A stretch of 64,000 nt of DNA, from contig NZ_FNIL01000005.1 of NCBI RefSeq assembly GCF_900103955.1, positions 155,100 to 219,099 on the forward strand, read 5' to 3'. Shown here in pieces: positions 8,634-16,371 of the stretch. Origin of the DNA: Alkalicoccus daliensis (lineage in GTDB: Bacteria; Bacillota; Bacilli; Bacillales; Salisediminibacteriaceae). Under the pieces are notes generated by a model that was given only the letters and a program-made list of their open reading frames with translations, was not told where the DNA came from and did no database searches. Each line of letters starts with the position of its first letter. Position 1 is the first letter of the stretch. Made by a program: the position numbers and the translations under genes.

Positions 8634-9671
8634 CTATTCAGTTAACTGCGGCCAGTCATTTTCCCATACGAGCTGACGAATCTGCATGCGGATGACACCA
8701 TCTGCGTCACCGTCATAGTAATGATGAATTAAATAATCTCTTCCTTTATCAAAGAAAACATCCTGACCTCCTGGGCCAACCTGGTTCCCTTCACTTTCAA
8801 GCAGGATTGTACCGCCGCCTTCAGCAAGAGGAACACCATCCTGATCATAATAAGGCCCCTCTACGTTATCTGCGCGGCCTACAGCAATCTTGTACGTGCT
8901 GTCCAAAAATTGACAGCATTGATCCCATGAAGTGAATAAGTAGTAGTAGCCGTTCTTTTCATAAATAGTTGGAGCTTCAATAGGGTTATGTTCTACTCCT
9001 GGACGGTTGGCAAGTGTATGCACTTCGCCTTCCGCTTCCGTCATGGAGCTAAGCTGCTGCAGCTTAATGCCGCTGAAGTGAGAGCCGAACGTAATCCACC
9101 ACTGTCCGTTGTCTTTAAATACATGCGGATCAATTGCGTTATAGTCCACTTCCCCAGAAGAAGAAGTAATCACTGGGCCGTGGTCTTCCCATGAATCCGG
9201 ATCTGCTGGCGTCTTAGAACTTGCTACACCAATTGCGGAATTATTTGTTCCAAAAGCAGAAACTGCATAGTATAAGTAGAACGTTCCCTGGGCTTTCACT
9301 ACCTGCGGTGCCCATAGATGCTCGGGATTATATTCTTTTACCCATTCAGGGGCAGGGATTTCTCCTACTGATTCCCATGGATTCGCCATGCTCTTATCTG
9401 CAGTGCGGATGTATATTCCTCCGGGATCTTCTGTATCACGAAGTATGCCTGTAGAAAATACGATGTACTGGTTGCCATCACGAATGATAGCGGGATCGTG
9501 GGCAGGGTCATCCACCTCATCAGGAACAAAATCTCCGATATCCCCCTGCATCTGAATTTTTCCTTCTGCTGGCGCGTTCCCTTTTGACGATTGGCCGGGT
9601 GCAGCAAAAGCACTAACAGATAAAACCAGTGATAACACAATTGCAGTGACAACTGTTATCCATTTAGCCAT
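8634..9671 (-). CDS. Secreted glycoside hydrolase family 43 protein, probable endo-1,5-alpha-L-arabinanase
   Basis: Expected to cleave arabinan outside the cell. The 345-residue preprotein has a Sec signal peptide (Lys3, hydrophobic core, AFA-A cleavage near residue 24). The five-bladed propeller of GH43 shows the three acidic catalytic residues: Asp in HDPAIIRDG, Asp in YNAIDPHVF, and Glu in NPIEAPTIY. FTSWDQCCQ and GPGGQDVFF are also typical of arabinanases of the AbnA/AbnB group. The ATG at 9671 is chosen over an upstream frame because AGGAGGA precedes it and it begins the signal peptide. AraR-like operators and a cre upstream support an arabinan role. No other ara genes are in the window. 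Confidence 0.85.
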   Translation of the reverse strand: MAKWITVVTAIVLSLVLSVSAFAAPGQSSKGNAPAEGKIQMQGDIGDFVPDEVDDPAHDPAIIRDGNQYIVFSTGILRDTEDPGGIYIRTADKSMANPWESVGEIPAPEWVKEYNPEHLWAPQVVKAQGTFYLYYAVSAFGTNNSAIGVASSKTPADPDSWEDHGPVITSSSGEVDYNAIDPHVFKDNGQWWITFGSHFSGIKLQQLSSMTEAEGEVHTLANRPGVEHNPIEAPTIYEKNGYYYLFTSWDQCCQFLDSTYKIAVGRADNVEGPYYDQDGVPLAEGGGTILLESEGNQVGPGGQDVFFDKGRDYLIHHYYDGDADGVIRMQIRQLVWENDWPQLTE

Positions 9672-9716
9672 GTTATTCCTCCTCTTAATTATTATGATGG
9701 TGTCTTGCATGTAATA

Positions 9717-9746
9717 AAGATAAGCCAACTTATACGTATGTGTCAA
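9717..9746 (-). promoter_or_regulatory. Sigma-A promoter of the GH43 gene
   Basis: On the minus strand TTGACA (9746-9741), then 17-18 bp, then TTATCT/TATCTT. The spacer contains an AraR-like box and the -35 overlaps a cre, so both regulators would occlude RNA polymerase. Confidence 0.65.
9728..9743. promoter_or_regulatory. AraR-like operator, promoter-proximal
   Basis: ACTTATACGTATGTGT is centred on TACGTA and resembles the Bacillus AraR box (ATTTGTACGTACAAAT). It lies between -35 and -10 of the arabinanase promoter. Confidence 0.6.
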
Positions 9747-9754
9747 CGCTTACA
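9741..9754 (-). promoter_or_regulatory. cre site (CcpA) upstream of the arabinanase gene
   Basis: On the minus strand TGTAAGCGTTGACA fits TGNAARCGNWWNCA fully and overlaps the -35 hexamer, the expected position for catabolite repression. Confidence 0.8.
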
Positions 9755-9769
9755 TTTCTAAATATTTAA

Positions 9770-9785
9770 AATAATACGTATGAAT
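9770..9785. promoter_or_regulatory. AraR-like operator, distal
   Basis: A second TACGTA-centred box (AATAATACGTATGAAT). Centre-to-centre distance to the proximal box is 42 bp, four helical turns, as expected for cooperative in-phase AraR binding. Confidence 0.55.
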
Positions 9786-9979
9786 TTATAGGTCTTTTAA
9801 TGTGTATTCATGAATATAATTTTGGGTTTTTCTGAAAATAGGACGAATTTTTGCGGAAACTGTTACTTTCGTACATGCAGAAAATGTTTAATTGTAAATT
9901 AATGAGGGGTATTTTAAGTATATGTACTTAAATATATTTATTCCTTCATAAAAATCAGTGAGAAAGGATGCTATAAATA

Positions 9980-10561
9980 ATGAAAAAAACTTTATTTATT
10001 ACTTCTGCCGGTGCTTTTACAATGCTTGCTGCTTGTGGAAATGAGAATACTTCAAATGAAAACGAAGAGTTTGAAAATAACGCGATGTATACAGAAAATG
10101 AAATCGAAGAAAACAATGAAGAAACAGAAGAACCGATGAACCTGGAGGAAGAAGAGGAAAACAACTGGTATCACAATGAAAATAATGTGGATAATGAAAA
10201 TGAAGAAAATGTGGAAGGGGAGGAAGCAGAATCTTCTTATGAATATGGAGTAGACAGCTTTTTCCTGGACGTACAATATGACGATAATGCACAAATGATT
10301 TACGAATACGAAGTGGAGCAGGAGGATCCTGCAGGGAGAATTGAAATGGTGAATGGAGAAGAGAATGAGATGGAAGATGCGGAAGCAATAAATCAAATTG
10401 AAGAAATGCTCCAGGAAATACAAGTGTACCCTGCTTCTACAGAGGAAGAAGCGAGGAGTGAAATACTGCAGTATCTGGAAACAGCAGAAGAGGACGTTAC
10501 ATCCTTTGAGATGGAAATGGATTTTTCAGACGGCGAATCCCTGGAAATAACAGACGAATAA
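9980..10561 (+). CDS. Highly acidic lipoprotein with YusW-like C-terminal domain
   Basis: Exported lipoprotein of 193 residues anchored outside the membrane: MKKTLFITSAGAFTMLAACG is a lipoprotein signal with the lipobox Cys at 19. Residues about 20-90 are low-complexity Glu/Asn-rich linker, far more acidic than usual, a common feature of extracellular proteins of salt-adapted bacilli. The C-terminal part (VDSFFLDVQYDDNAQ to the end) follows the YusW-family pattern, ending in FEMEMDFSDGESLEI. No function is established for that family. It is a single-gene unit ended by a strong terminator and divergent from the arabinanase. Confidence 0.8.
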   Translation: MKKTLFITSAGAFTMLAACGNENTSNENEEFENNAMYTENEIEENNEETEEPMNLEEEEENNWYHNENNVDNENEENVEGEEAESSYEYGVDSFFLDVQYDDNAQMIYEYEVEQEDPAGRIEMVNGEENEMEDAEAINQIEEMLQEIQVYPASTEEEARSEILQYLETAEEDVTSFEMEMDFSDGESLEITDE

Positions 10562-10568
10562 AAACGGA

Positions 10569-10595
10569 ACCCCCTTGAGCCGGACTCAAGGGGGT
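10569..10595. terminator. Bidirectional intrinsic terminator between the lipoprotein and P450 genes
   Basis: Perfect arms ACCCCCTTGAG and CTCAAGGGGGT around a 5-base loop, with A/T-rich tracts on both sides between two convergent genes. Confidence 0.9.
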
Positions 10596-10599
10596 ACTT

Positions 10600-11868
10600 T
10601 TAAGATGAAGTGCGTTTTACGTTTGTGAGAATCATTTTACTTTTCGGTATGCTGGGAATATCATCCATGCTGAAAGATAAGTCTTGTTCTGGAAGCTCGT
10701 AATGAAGCTTATTCACAAGAAAGTTTACACTTTCTTTCAATATATCGATGGTGATCCATTCTCCTGCACATCGATGGCCAATGGAAAACTCTCCGCCGCC
10801 CTGAGGAATGAAATTGAAAGGACTTTCATCCCACTCTTTAAAACGGTCCGGCTGAAAGAGGGCAGGATTCGTCCAGTCTTCCTGATGATGATTTGTACCA
10901 TATAAATCCAGCAGAGTCAGCGTGCCTTCTTCAAATTCATATCCTTCCCAGGTAAATGTTTGATTTACACGTGCTGCGGTGAAAGGGAAAAATGGATAAA
11001 AGCGCCGCACTTCCTGAATAAATCTCTGCAGTTTTCCATCCTCGCCATCTTTCAATCTTTCCGCTTCTTCCGGATATTGCTCCAGCGCCTGTGCTGTAAA
11101 AGCAATATAAACAGAGATCGCCGTCATAGGACGAAGAAGGTTCAGGATTTCTACAGCTACGATTTTTTCATCTAATAATTTCCCTTCATGATCTTTGTGC
11201 CAGGTAAACTGATAAAGAGGACGATCTTCCGGCACATTACGCGTTCCCTCTCTTATCTCACTCACCAGCTCGGTGATCCAATCTTCTAATTTTGACCGGG
11301 AGCGGCGTCCTTTCCAGTGGGCAGGACCGACTGCAGCAGATGCTTCAAAAGTATCTCCCAGCTGCTGCGCAGTTTTATCTACATCCTCTTCTTCTAGCGG
11401 CACGCCAGCCCACTCGCAGGCAATTTGTGCGAGGATGCTTTTGCTGTCTTCTGCCAGAACCACTTTCTCTTTTTCTTCCCATTTCGCGGCTTCTTTCTCC
11501 CAGTATTTATTTGTTAATGTACGAATTTCAGCAAGGGTGGAACTGTTCATCACGTTCATAAACATTGCTTTTCGGTGAAAATGCGCTTCTCCATCGAGAC
11601 CCTGCACCCCGCCTTCTCCAAAGAGTGTTTTCTTCAAACGGCTTGGAGCAGCATCTGCACGGCGGAATTTTTGACTGTCATAAAATACTTCAGCGGCTTT
11701 GCTGCCGGACATACAGATGGTTTTTTCGCCGAGAATCTTCGTTTCAAAAACATTGCTCTGCATCGTGTGACGTCTGTTCATAATAAACTGATACCCTTCC
11801 TTTAACACTTTTAAAGTGTTATCCAGGCCCTCCTCCTGAGGCATTTGATTATTTTCTTCTTTGCTCAT
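10600..11868 (-). CDS. Fatty acid peroxygenase, cytochrome P450 CYP152 family (BS-beta type)
   Basis: Uses hydrogen peroxide to hydroxylate fatty acids at the alpha or beta carbon, without a redox partner. The 422-residue protein has the CYP152 hallmarks: the I-helix acid/alcohol pair is replaced by Arg246-Pro247 in NLLRPMTAI, which binds the substrate carboxylate, and the haem Cys367 lies in FSIGHRCAGEW. Residue 89 in GGVQGLDG is Gln, equivalent to Gln85 of B. subtilis BS-beta, whereas the alkene-forming OleT has His there; hydroxylation is therefore more likely than decarboxylation. AGGAGGTTG precedes the ATG. A long inverted repeat upstream may be its operator. It is monocistronic. Confidence 0.92.
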   Translation of the reverse strand: MSKEENNQMPQEEGLDNTLKVLKEGYQFIMNRRHTMQSNVFETKILGEKTICMSGSKAAEVFYDSQKFRRADAAPSRLKKTLFGEGGVQGLDGEAHFHRKAMFMNVMNSSTLAEIRTLTNKYWEKEAAKWEEKEKVVLAEDSKSILAQIACEWAGVPLEEEDVDKTAQQLGDTFEASAAVGPAHWKGRRSRSKLEDWITELVSEIREGTRNVPEDRPLYQFTWHKDHEGKLLDEKIVAVEILNLLRPMTAISVYIAFTAQALEQYPEEAERLKDGEDGKLQRFIQEVRRFYPFFPFTAARVNQTFTWEGYEFEEGTLTLLDLYGTNHHQEDWTNPALFQPDRFKEWDESPFNFIPQGGGEFSIGHRCAGEWITIDILKESVNFLVNKLHYELPEQDLSFSMDDIPSIPKSKMILTNVKRTSS

Positions 11869-11903
11869 GCAAACAACCTCCTTATATTTTTTAGCTGTTT
11901 ATT

Positions 11904-11939
11904 AGATAAAAACATCTTGTTTTTCGTCTGTTTTTATCT
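11904..11939. promoter_or_regulatory. Inverted repeat upstream of the P450 gene, possible operator
   Basis: AGATAAAAACA (11904-11914) and TGTTTTTATCT (11929-11939) form a perfect 11-bp inverted repeat with a 14-bp spacer, 36 bp upstream of the start codon. No T run follows on either strand to suggest a terminator, and P450 genes of bacilli are often controlled by TetR-type repressors at palindromes; the regulator is unknown. Confidence 0.45.
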
Positions 11940-12062
11940 TGATGTTAGTAACTATTTCCATAGAAGGAAAAATAATAACAAAAAACAGTGATTTTTATAG
12001 AATTTCACATAATTACTGTGAGCTGCGCGGAGATGTATTTGTAAGAGAGGAGGTATAATTAC

Positions 12063-12122
12063 ATGTACAAAGAAAAATCCTTGAATAAAAGCAACATCGT
12101 TACCGCAAAGGAATACGCTTAA
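12063..12122 (+). CDS. Possible 19-residue peptide
   Basis: A short frame, MYKEKSLNKSNIVTAKEYA, preceded by a textbook ribosome binding site AGGAGG nine bases from the ATG. It lies in the 437-bp gap between the P450 and YrzF-like genes; no terminator or second gene follows directly. The peptide is hydrophilic with no signal sequence. The binding site is the only support; it could be the remnant of a decayed gene. Confidence 0.25.
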   Translation: MYKEKSLNKSNIVTAKEYA

Positions 12123-12305
12123 AAAATAGAATGTTATCTCTTTATATTTCAATTGCGTCCAGACTGTCTCTATACTTCCGCGTTAATATACCAAGTTTAA
12201 AGTTACGAAGCAGCGGAAACAAAAGAAGAGGAATGATACGTTTTAAGTAAACGGTGCAAACTGATAGTTGAATTGAATTCTGTAAACTATGGAGGGTGAA
12301 GAAAA

Positions 12306-12914
12306 ATGAAAGGGTATAAAGATCTTGCGCACAGCGTCCGGTATGAAAAACGAGGAGAGAACTTCGTTGTAGCTGTTAAAGATCAAACTCTTATTCACCT
12401 GGGGACCGGAAGGAGTGCATGCGCTTTTCGTATCCTGGAGTCAGATAAAGTAATAAAGATTTACTATCCGCAGTTTTCACATTTAGCCAAAGAGGAAGCG
12501 GAGATATATAAAAAGCTTGAAAGTATTCCGAGCTTTCCGTTGCTCTATGAAGCGGGGGATAATTATATTGTTATTGACTATATCGAGGGCCAGACATTGT
12601 TCCAGTGTCTGACACGGGGAGACGTGATTGACCAGCACGTTATTATGGAGATTGATCAGGCACTTCTCGAAGTAAGCAGGCGACATTTGAATCCTTCTGA
12701 TATTCACCTGCACAATTTAATTCTTACTCCTCAGGGAAAAATAATGATTATCGACCCTGCCCGCTTTAACCAGCAGAACGATTGTAACCAATGGAATGAC
12801 TTAAAAGCTGCCTATCACAAATATTATACGAAACGCCTCTTCCCAAAGCGGATGCCGGCTGTGCTCCTGGATTCTATCAGGCTGCTCTATAAGCGCAAAT
12901 TGATTAAAATCTGA
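12306..12914 (+). CDS. yrzF: Small serine/threonine kinase-like protein (YrzF family)
   Basis: A 202-residue minimal protein-kinase-fold protein resembling B. subtilis YrzF. A glycine-rich loop (LGTGRSACAFRI) is followed by a Lys in DKVIKIYYPQFSHLAKEEAEIY that would bind ATP, then a hinge-like IDYIEGQTLFQCL. The catalytic loop is PSDIHLHNLIL, with His-Leu-His-Asn where typical kinases have HRDLKxxN, and IIDPARF stands in the DFG position. The C-terminal lobe is truncated relative to true kinases. The catalytic role and substrate are unknown. The start is supported by GGAGGGTG. A strong terminator follows. Confidence 0.8.
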   Translation: MKGYKDLAHSVRYEKRGENFVVAVKDQTLIHLGTGRSACAFRILESDKVIKIYYPQFSHLAKEEAEIYKKLESIPSFPLLYEAGDNYIVIDYIEGQTLFQCLTRGDVIDQHVIMEIDQALLEVSRRHLNPSDIHLHNLILTPQGKIMIIDPARFNQQNDCNQWNDLKAAYHKYYTKRLFPKRMPAVLLDSIRLLYKRKLIKI

Positions 12915-12916
12915 AG

Positions 12917-12954
12917 AAGTTCCCGTTTAGATAAAAACATCTAAACGGGAACTT
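12917..12954. terminator. Bidirectional intrinsic terminator
   Basis: Perfect 15-bp arms (AGTTCCCGTTTAGAT and complement) around AAAAAC, with T runs on both strands. The stop codon of the convergent AbrB-type gene lies inside the stem. Confidence 0.92.
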
Positions 12955-13990
12955 TTTGTTTGCGGCTGAAATACCAGAACAGCAGGGGAGGCAGTCCATA
13001 AAATATAATTAAAAAGCGGACAAACTGAAGCATCAGGACTGCCCCTGGGTCTCCTCCTGTACCTGCAGCGATAATGCCCACCTCGAGCAGCCCGCCTGGC
13101 ATAAGGCTCATCACCGCGGTGATTTGATCGACAGAAGTAACAGCGGAAAGAAGCAGTCCGAAGCCTGCCGATAATGTTATTAACAACAGGACAGCTCCTG
13201 TGTACCATAATACTGGTGCGCCACTCTGCTTCATATCAGTAAGTTTCAATTTCGAGCCGAGATATGTTCCGAGAAAGAGATGCGCAGCTGCAAGGGCAGC
13301 CTCGGGATAAGGAGCAGGATCCACTCCGAAAAAGATAAGAGAGCCCATAATAACCGGCGGTCCTGCTAAGAATAAATTTTTATTTAAGTAATATAGAGTG
13401 GAAAAGGCGAGAGCGAAGGCATACCACCAATAGCTTCCTTCCATGTTTTGATTAACAAGTGCTTCAGGTTCTGAAGGGGCGTTCATGTCGACAAAGAAAA
13501 GGAAAAGTACAAATGGCACAGTAAATAATACAATTATCTTTCTAAGAGAATGCAGCAGCAGAATGAAAGGAGTATTTGCGTGTAAAGAATCGCTCATTAA
13601 GATAACCGCGGAAGGAGCGCCAGGGACAAGTCCAAGTACCCCTGTTAATTTCTGCATCAACAATTTACGGGCCAAAAAATAACCTGTCCATAGACAGAGA
13701 GAAATAATAATAATAGTAAATAACAGATAAAAAGGAAGGACGGGAATTATATCAATAACTTTTCCCGGATCAATAAAAAGAGCAAAATAGATTCCCAGCA
13801 TAAGGAAAGCGATATTTCTAAACGCAGGAGTCACTGGAGCAGGTACATTTGAAAAATGTTTCCAAATGGAGGTTGATACCAGTGCGCCGAGAAGCCATGG
13901 CAAAGGGAGCTGAAGCATGGTAAACAAACCCCCGCCTGCGGCACCTGTTCCTATAGCTTTTAATGTATTTTTCCAAGCAGGGATATGCAT
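12941..13990 (-). CDS. AbrB-family membrane transporter (often misnamed ammonia monooxygenase)
   Basis: Polytopic membrane protein of 349 residues made of two similar halves, each with about five membrane segments: the first half includes LPLPWLLGALVST and GLVPGAPSAVILM, the second LFLAGPPVIMGSLIFFG and LMPGGLLEVGIIAAGTG. This PLPWLLG / PGG pattern defines the PF05145 family; the name AbrB comes from E. coli AbrB, not the DNA-binding regulator. Its substrate is unknown. The ATG at 13990 is preferred over a GTG at 13999, because AAAGAGGTG sits six bases before the ATG and overlaps the GTG. It is not in an operon. Confidence 0.82.
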   Translation of the reverse strand: MHIPAWKNTLKAIGTGAAGGGLFTMLQLPLPWLLGALVSTSIWKHFSNVPAPVTPAFRNIAFLMLGIYFALFIDPGKVIDIIPVLPFYLLFTIIIISLCLWTGYFLARKLLMQKLTGVLGLVPGAPSAVILMSDSLHANTPFILLLHSLRKIIVLFTVPFVLFLFFVDMNAPSEPEALVNQNMEGSYWWYAFALAFSTLYYLNKNLFLAGPPVIMGSLIFFGVDPAPYPEAALAAAHLFLGTYLGSKLKLTDMKQSGAPVLWYTGAVLLLITLSAGFGLLLSAVTSVDQITAVMSLMPGGLLEVGIIAAGTGGDPGAVLMLQFVRFLIIFYGLPPLLFWYFSRKQKVPV

Positions 13991-14092
13991 TTGTTTCACC
14001 TCTTTTTATTCTCAATGATTCACTGTATGAAATTGTTTATACATTACATATAGTGGGAATATCTGTACAAGGAACGTATAGGAGGGAACATA

Positions 14093-14824
14093 ATGAAAAC
14101 TAATACATCCCCGCTGCTTACGCAGGATAGAATACAAAATAATAATGAGATGCCCCAGTGGTTTCAGGAAGAATACCAGACTTTCCGCTCTATCGTAACA
14201 CGTAAAGATTTTCCGTGTTATTTTGGACAGAAAGGTGAAAAAATGGGAGAATTACGGTACGGGTATATTACGCAGGACGACTGGTCAGATCTGCCGCATA
14301 TCGTAAGTGATTTTTTGAAGCTGTTCGATGATCCTCAAAATAAAACACGGCACGGTTTATTCGTTTTTGTGGAGCCGGAGCATGAAGAAAAAAGTATTGA
14401 ATATTACCGCAGTTATTTCTGGGAAATTCTTCAGTATCTGCACAAACAGGATAAGAAGAATTGGCCTGAAAGCGAACCGAAGGATCCTGAGCATTATTTA
14501 TGGGACTTTCATTTTGAACAGGAACCAATCTTTGTTTTTGGAAATGCCCCAGCTTATAAGCAGAGAAAAACAAGAGACCTGGGAAACAGCTTAATTCTGG
14601 GCTTTCAGCCCCGTAAAATTTTTCAGGGGCTGGAAGGTACGGAAAAAGGCGGCATTATGTCCAGGGAAAAGGTAAGAGAACGAGTGGAAGTATGGGATCA
14701 GCTCCCCAAACATCCGGACATTAGTCATTATGGAGATCCGACACATAATGAATGGAAACAATTTTTCATTGGAGACGATGCAGAGCCTGTTCAAGGGAAA
14801 TGTCCTTTCCGTGTAGAAAAATAA
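14093..14824 (+). CDS. YqcI/YcgG family protein
   Basis: A 243-residue soluble protein of a family of unknown function. Recognised by DFPCYFGQKGEKMGELRYGY near residues 40-60, VEPEH, YFWEILQYLHKQDKKNWP, WDFHFEQEPIFVFGNAPAY, and the terminal QGKCPFRVEK. The conserved Cys and histidines suggest a metal or haem site, but none is proven. GGAGGG lies 7 bases before the ATG. It appears to be a single-gene unit. Confidence 0.82.
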   Translation: MKTNTSPLLTQDRIQNNNEMPQWFQEEYQTFRSIVTRKDFPCYFGQKGEKMGELRYGYITQDDWSDLPHIVSDFLKLFDDPQNKTRHGLFVFVEPEHEEKSIEYYRSYFWEILQYLHKQDKKNWPESEPKDPEHYLWDFHFEQEPIFVFGNAPAYKQRKTRDLGNSLILGFQPRKIFQGLEGTEKGGIMSREKVRERVEVWDQLPKHPDISHYGDPTHNEWKQFFIGDDAEPVQGKCPFRVEK

Positions 14825-14857
14825 GTCGGAGAAGCTGCAGGAGGAATTTCCAGGTAT

Positions 14858-14914
14858 GGCTGTTGAAAACCATAATGAAGAACCGTTCCTGTATGATAAT
14901 CGGGAACGGTTCTT
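14858..14914 (+). terminator. Terminator downstream of yqcI-like gene, with a repeat-A-like end beside it
   Basis: Arms AAGAACCGTTCC and GGGAACGGTTCTT at 14878-14914 followed by TTAATT form an intrinsic terminator. Just before it, GGCTGTTGAAAA (14858-14869) equals the terminal sequence of the type A repeat, possibly a solo remnant. Confidence 0.75.
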
Positions 14915-14995
14915 TAATTATTACTCGTCGTTCCATGCATAGGGACGGCTGCATTTAAAATACATAGGATAAATTGAATGAAGAGGAGCAATTTT

Positions 14996-15910
14996 ATGAA
15001 AGATTGGGAAGAAACCCACCCAGTATCTATCGAGAAAGCGCAGGAAAAAATAGAAAGGTTTTTTCCCGAATTAAAACCGATTTCTATTGAGCATGCAGGA
15101 ACGGGGTTTGATACTACCGTCTACCGTGTAAACAAAGAGCTCGTCTTTAGGTTTCCACGGCAGGAAAAAGGACTGCATGCGATGGAAAATGAAAATAAAG
15201 TACTTACTTATCTTCAAAAGAATTTTTTTTCATCTCCCTATGAGGTGCCTGCCCCTTTATTTTACGGGCAGCAGGAAGGAGAGGACTTTCCGTTTGTAGG
15301 CTTTTCCTTTGTTTCGGGTAAAGAACTGGCAGAAGAACATGATGTAAATCTGCTTTCAAAGGAAGTAAATAACCTTGCAGCATTTTTAAGCAGTCTCCAT
15401 CAGCTGCCAGCTGCAGAAATGTCTCTGATCCCAGATGAACTGAAAAGACTGTCTTCGCAGAAGCGTAAACCGATGCTGGAAGAAATTTTTACAGAAATTG
15501 CTTCGATATGTGATAAAAGTACAATAGATATGGCGCATTTTTATTTAAAAGAAATTCCGGAGTGGGAAAATCCGGAGAGTACACACTTTGTGCACGGAGA
15601 CCTGCATCCTAAAAACATCATCGCTGCAGAAAATAGAATATCAGGTATTATCGACTGGGGAGATGCACATTTTGGCCATCCTGCTTCGGATCTGGCGCTG
15701 TTGTATCAGGCAGTTCCCCAGGAGTTTCACCGTAATTTTTTTGATATTTACGGTCCGATAAACGAGGAAACGAGAAAGCTGGCAATCTTTAAAGCAGTAT
15801 TCCTGAGTGCAGCTGTCGGCAGATATGCTATGTATAAGGGAGAGACTCACGTGATTCGCTGGTGTCATGCTGGATTAAAGCGGTCTTTGGAAACCTGGTT
15901 CAAAGATTAA
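14996..15910 (+). CDS. Aminoglycoside phosphotransferase (APH) family kinase
   Basis: A 304-residue phosphotransferase that would move phosphate from ATP to a small hydroxylated substrate. The N-lobe has HAGTGFDTTVYRVN and a Lys/Arg-bearing strand LVFRFPRQEKG; the C-lobe has the Brenner motif FVHGDLHPKNII and the metal-binding GIIDWGDAHFGHPASDLA, all intact. The pattern is nearest to macrolide 2'-phosphotransferase-like and other uncharacterised APH proteins; no resistance phenotype should be assumed. The frame opens at 14978, but AGAGGAGC lies between that ATG and the ATG at 14996, so the latter is chosen. Confidence 0.85.
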   Translation: MKDWEETHPVSIEKAQEKIERFFPELKPISIEHAGTGFDTTVYRVNKELVFRFPRQEKGLHAMENENKVLTYLQKNFFSSPYEVPAPLFYGQQEGEDFPFVGFSFVSGKELAEEHDVNLLSKEVNNLAAFLSSLHQLPAAEMSLIPDELKRLSSQKRKPMLEEIFTEIASICDKSTIDMAHFYLKEIPEWENPESTHFVHGDLHPKNIIAAENRISGIIDWGDAHFGHPASDLALLYQAVPQEFHRNFFDIYGPINEETRKLAIFKAVFLSAAVGRYAMYKGETHVIRWCHAGLKRSLETWFKD

Positions 15911-15918
15911 TTAACAAT

Positions 15919-15954
15919 GGAAAGGTCTCTGCAATTACCTGCAGAGACCTTTCC
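15919..15954 (+). terminator. Intrinsic terminator of the APH gene
   Basis: Perfect arms GGAAAGGTCTCTGCA and TGCAGAGACCTTTCC, 8 bp after the stop. It ends exactly where repeat A copy 1 begins, and a near copy of this hairpin lies at the other end of that repeat. Confidence 0.8.
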
Positions 15955-16326
15955 AGGCTGTTGAAAAAGTACTATTTTTGTATAAGTATACGATTTTATG
16001 CTTTTGTCTCCGAAGGGGCGCTTTCCGGAGAGAGTTCAAATCCTCCAGGAGTCGACTCTTCTGCGACTGCAGCATAATTAAGGGAGACAATGGTTTTTAT
16101 ACGAAACCGCAGAGAAGAGAATGCTTTTTCTCCGGTAATAACTTTTCTCCATAGCGCCCGGCGGGGACAGCGGGATTTAAGTGCAGGCTGAGATCCTTTG
16201 CAATGCCGGCAGGCATTGCAAATAGCTGAAGACAAACCCCACGGCAAGCTTCCGTCGGAAAGCGGAGGAGAACCTTATACATAGCAAATTGTAAATATAA
16301 GAAATTTCTTACTTTATAAGCATGCT
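15955..16326. repeat. Dispersed repeat type A, copy 1 (372 bp), MITE-like
   Basis: Starts AGGCTGTTGAAAAAGTAC and ends with a sequence whose reverse complement is AGCATGCTTATAAAGTA, giving imperfect terminal inverted repeats. The internal sequence matches copies at 46213-47334 (split) and 52126-52326, for example CTCCAGGAGTCGACTCTTC, CTCCATAGCGCCCGGCGG and AGCGGAGGAGAACC. It has no gene; the minus-strand frame inside is not conserved enough to be coding. It is bounded by hairpins 15919-15954 and 16327-16360. Confidence 0.85.
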
Positions 16327-16360
16327 GAAAGGTCTCTGCAATTATCTGCAGAGACCTTCC
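16327..16360. terminator. Terminator hairpin, near copy of 15919-15954
   Basis: GAAAGGTCTCTGCA and TGCAGAGACCTTCC pair around ATTATC. The sequence differs from the hairpin at 15919-15954 at only about three positions. It lies just beyond the stop of the minus-strand phospholipase D-like gene and can end that transcript. Confidence 0.8.
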
Positions 16361-16371
16361 ATCTGTTTTAT

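Noticed and set aside
10017..10423. Two long minus-strand frames over the lipoprotein gene
   Set aside because: Antisense of low-complexity Glu/Asn codons gives Phe/Leu/His-rich shadows; no start signal.
11904..11939. A terminator upstream of the P450 gene
   Set aside because: The stem is A/T-only apart from two G-C pairs, with a 14-bp loop and no T run, so an operator is more plausible.
14996..15910. Calling the APH-family gene an antibiotic resistance gene
   Set aside because: Family motifs alone do not give the substrate; many bacilli carry such genes without a resistance phenotype.
15996..16247. A minus-strand frame in repeat A copy 1 with a near match at 46973-47251 (both contain SSAICNA and AAVAEESTPGGFE)
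   Set aside because: The match follows from the DNA repeat itself; the frames differ by indels and have no ribosome site, so they are not a gene family.
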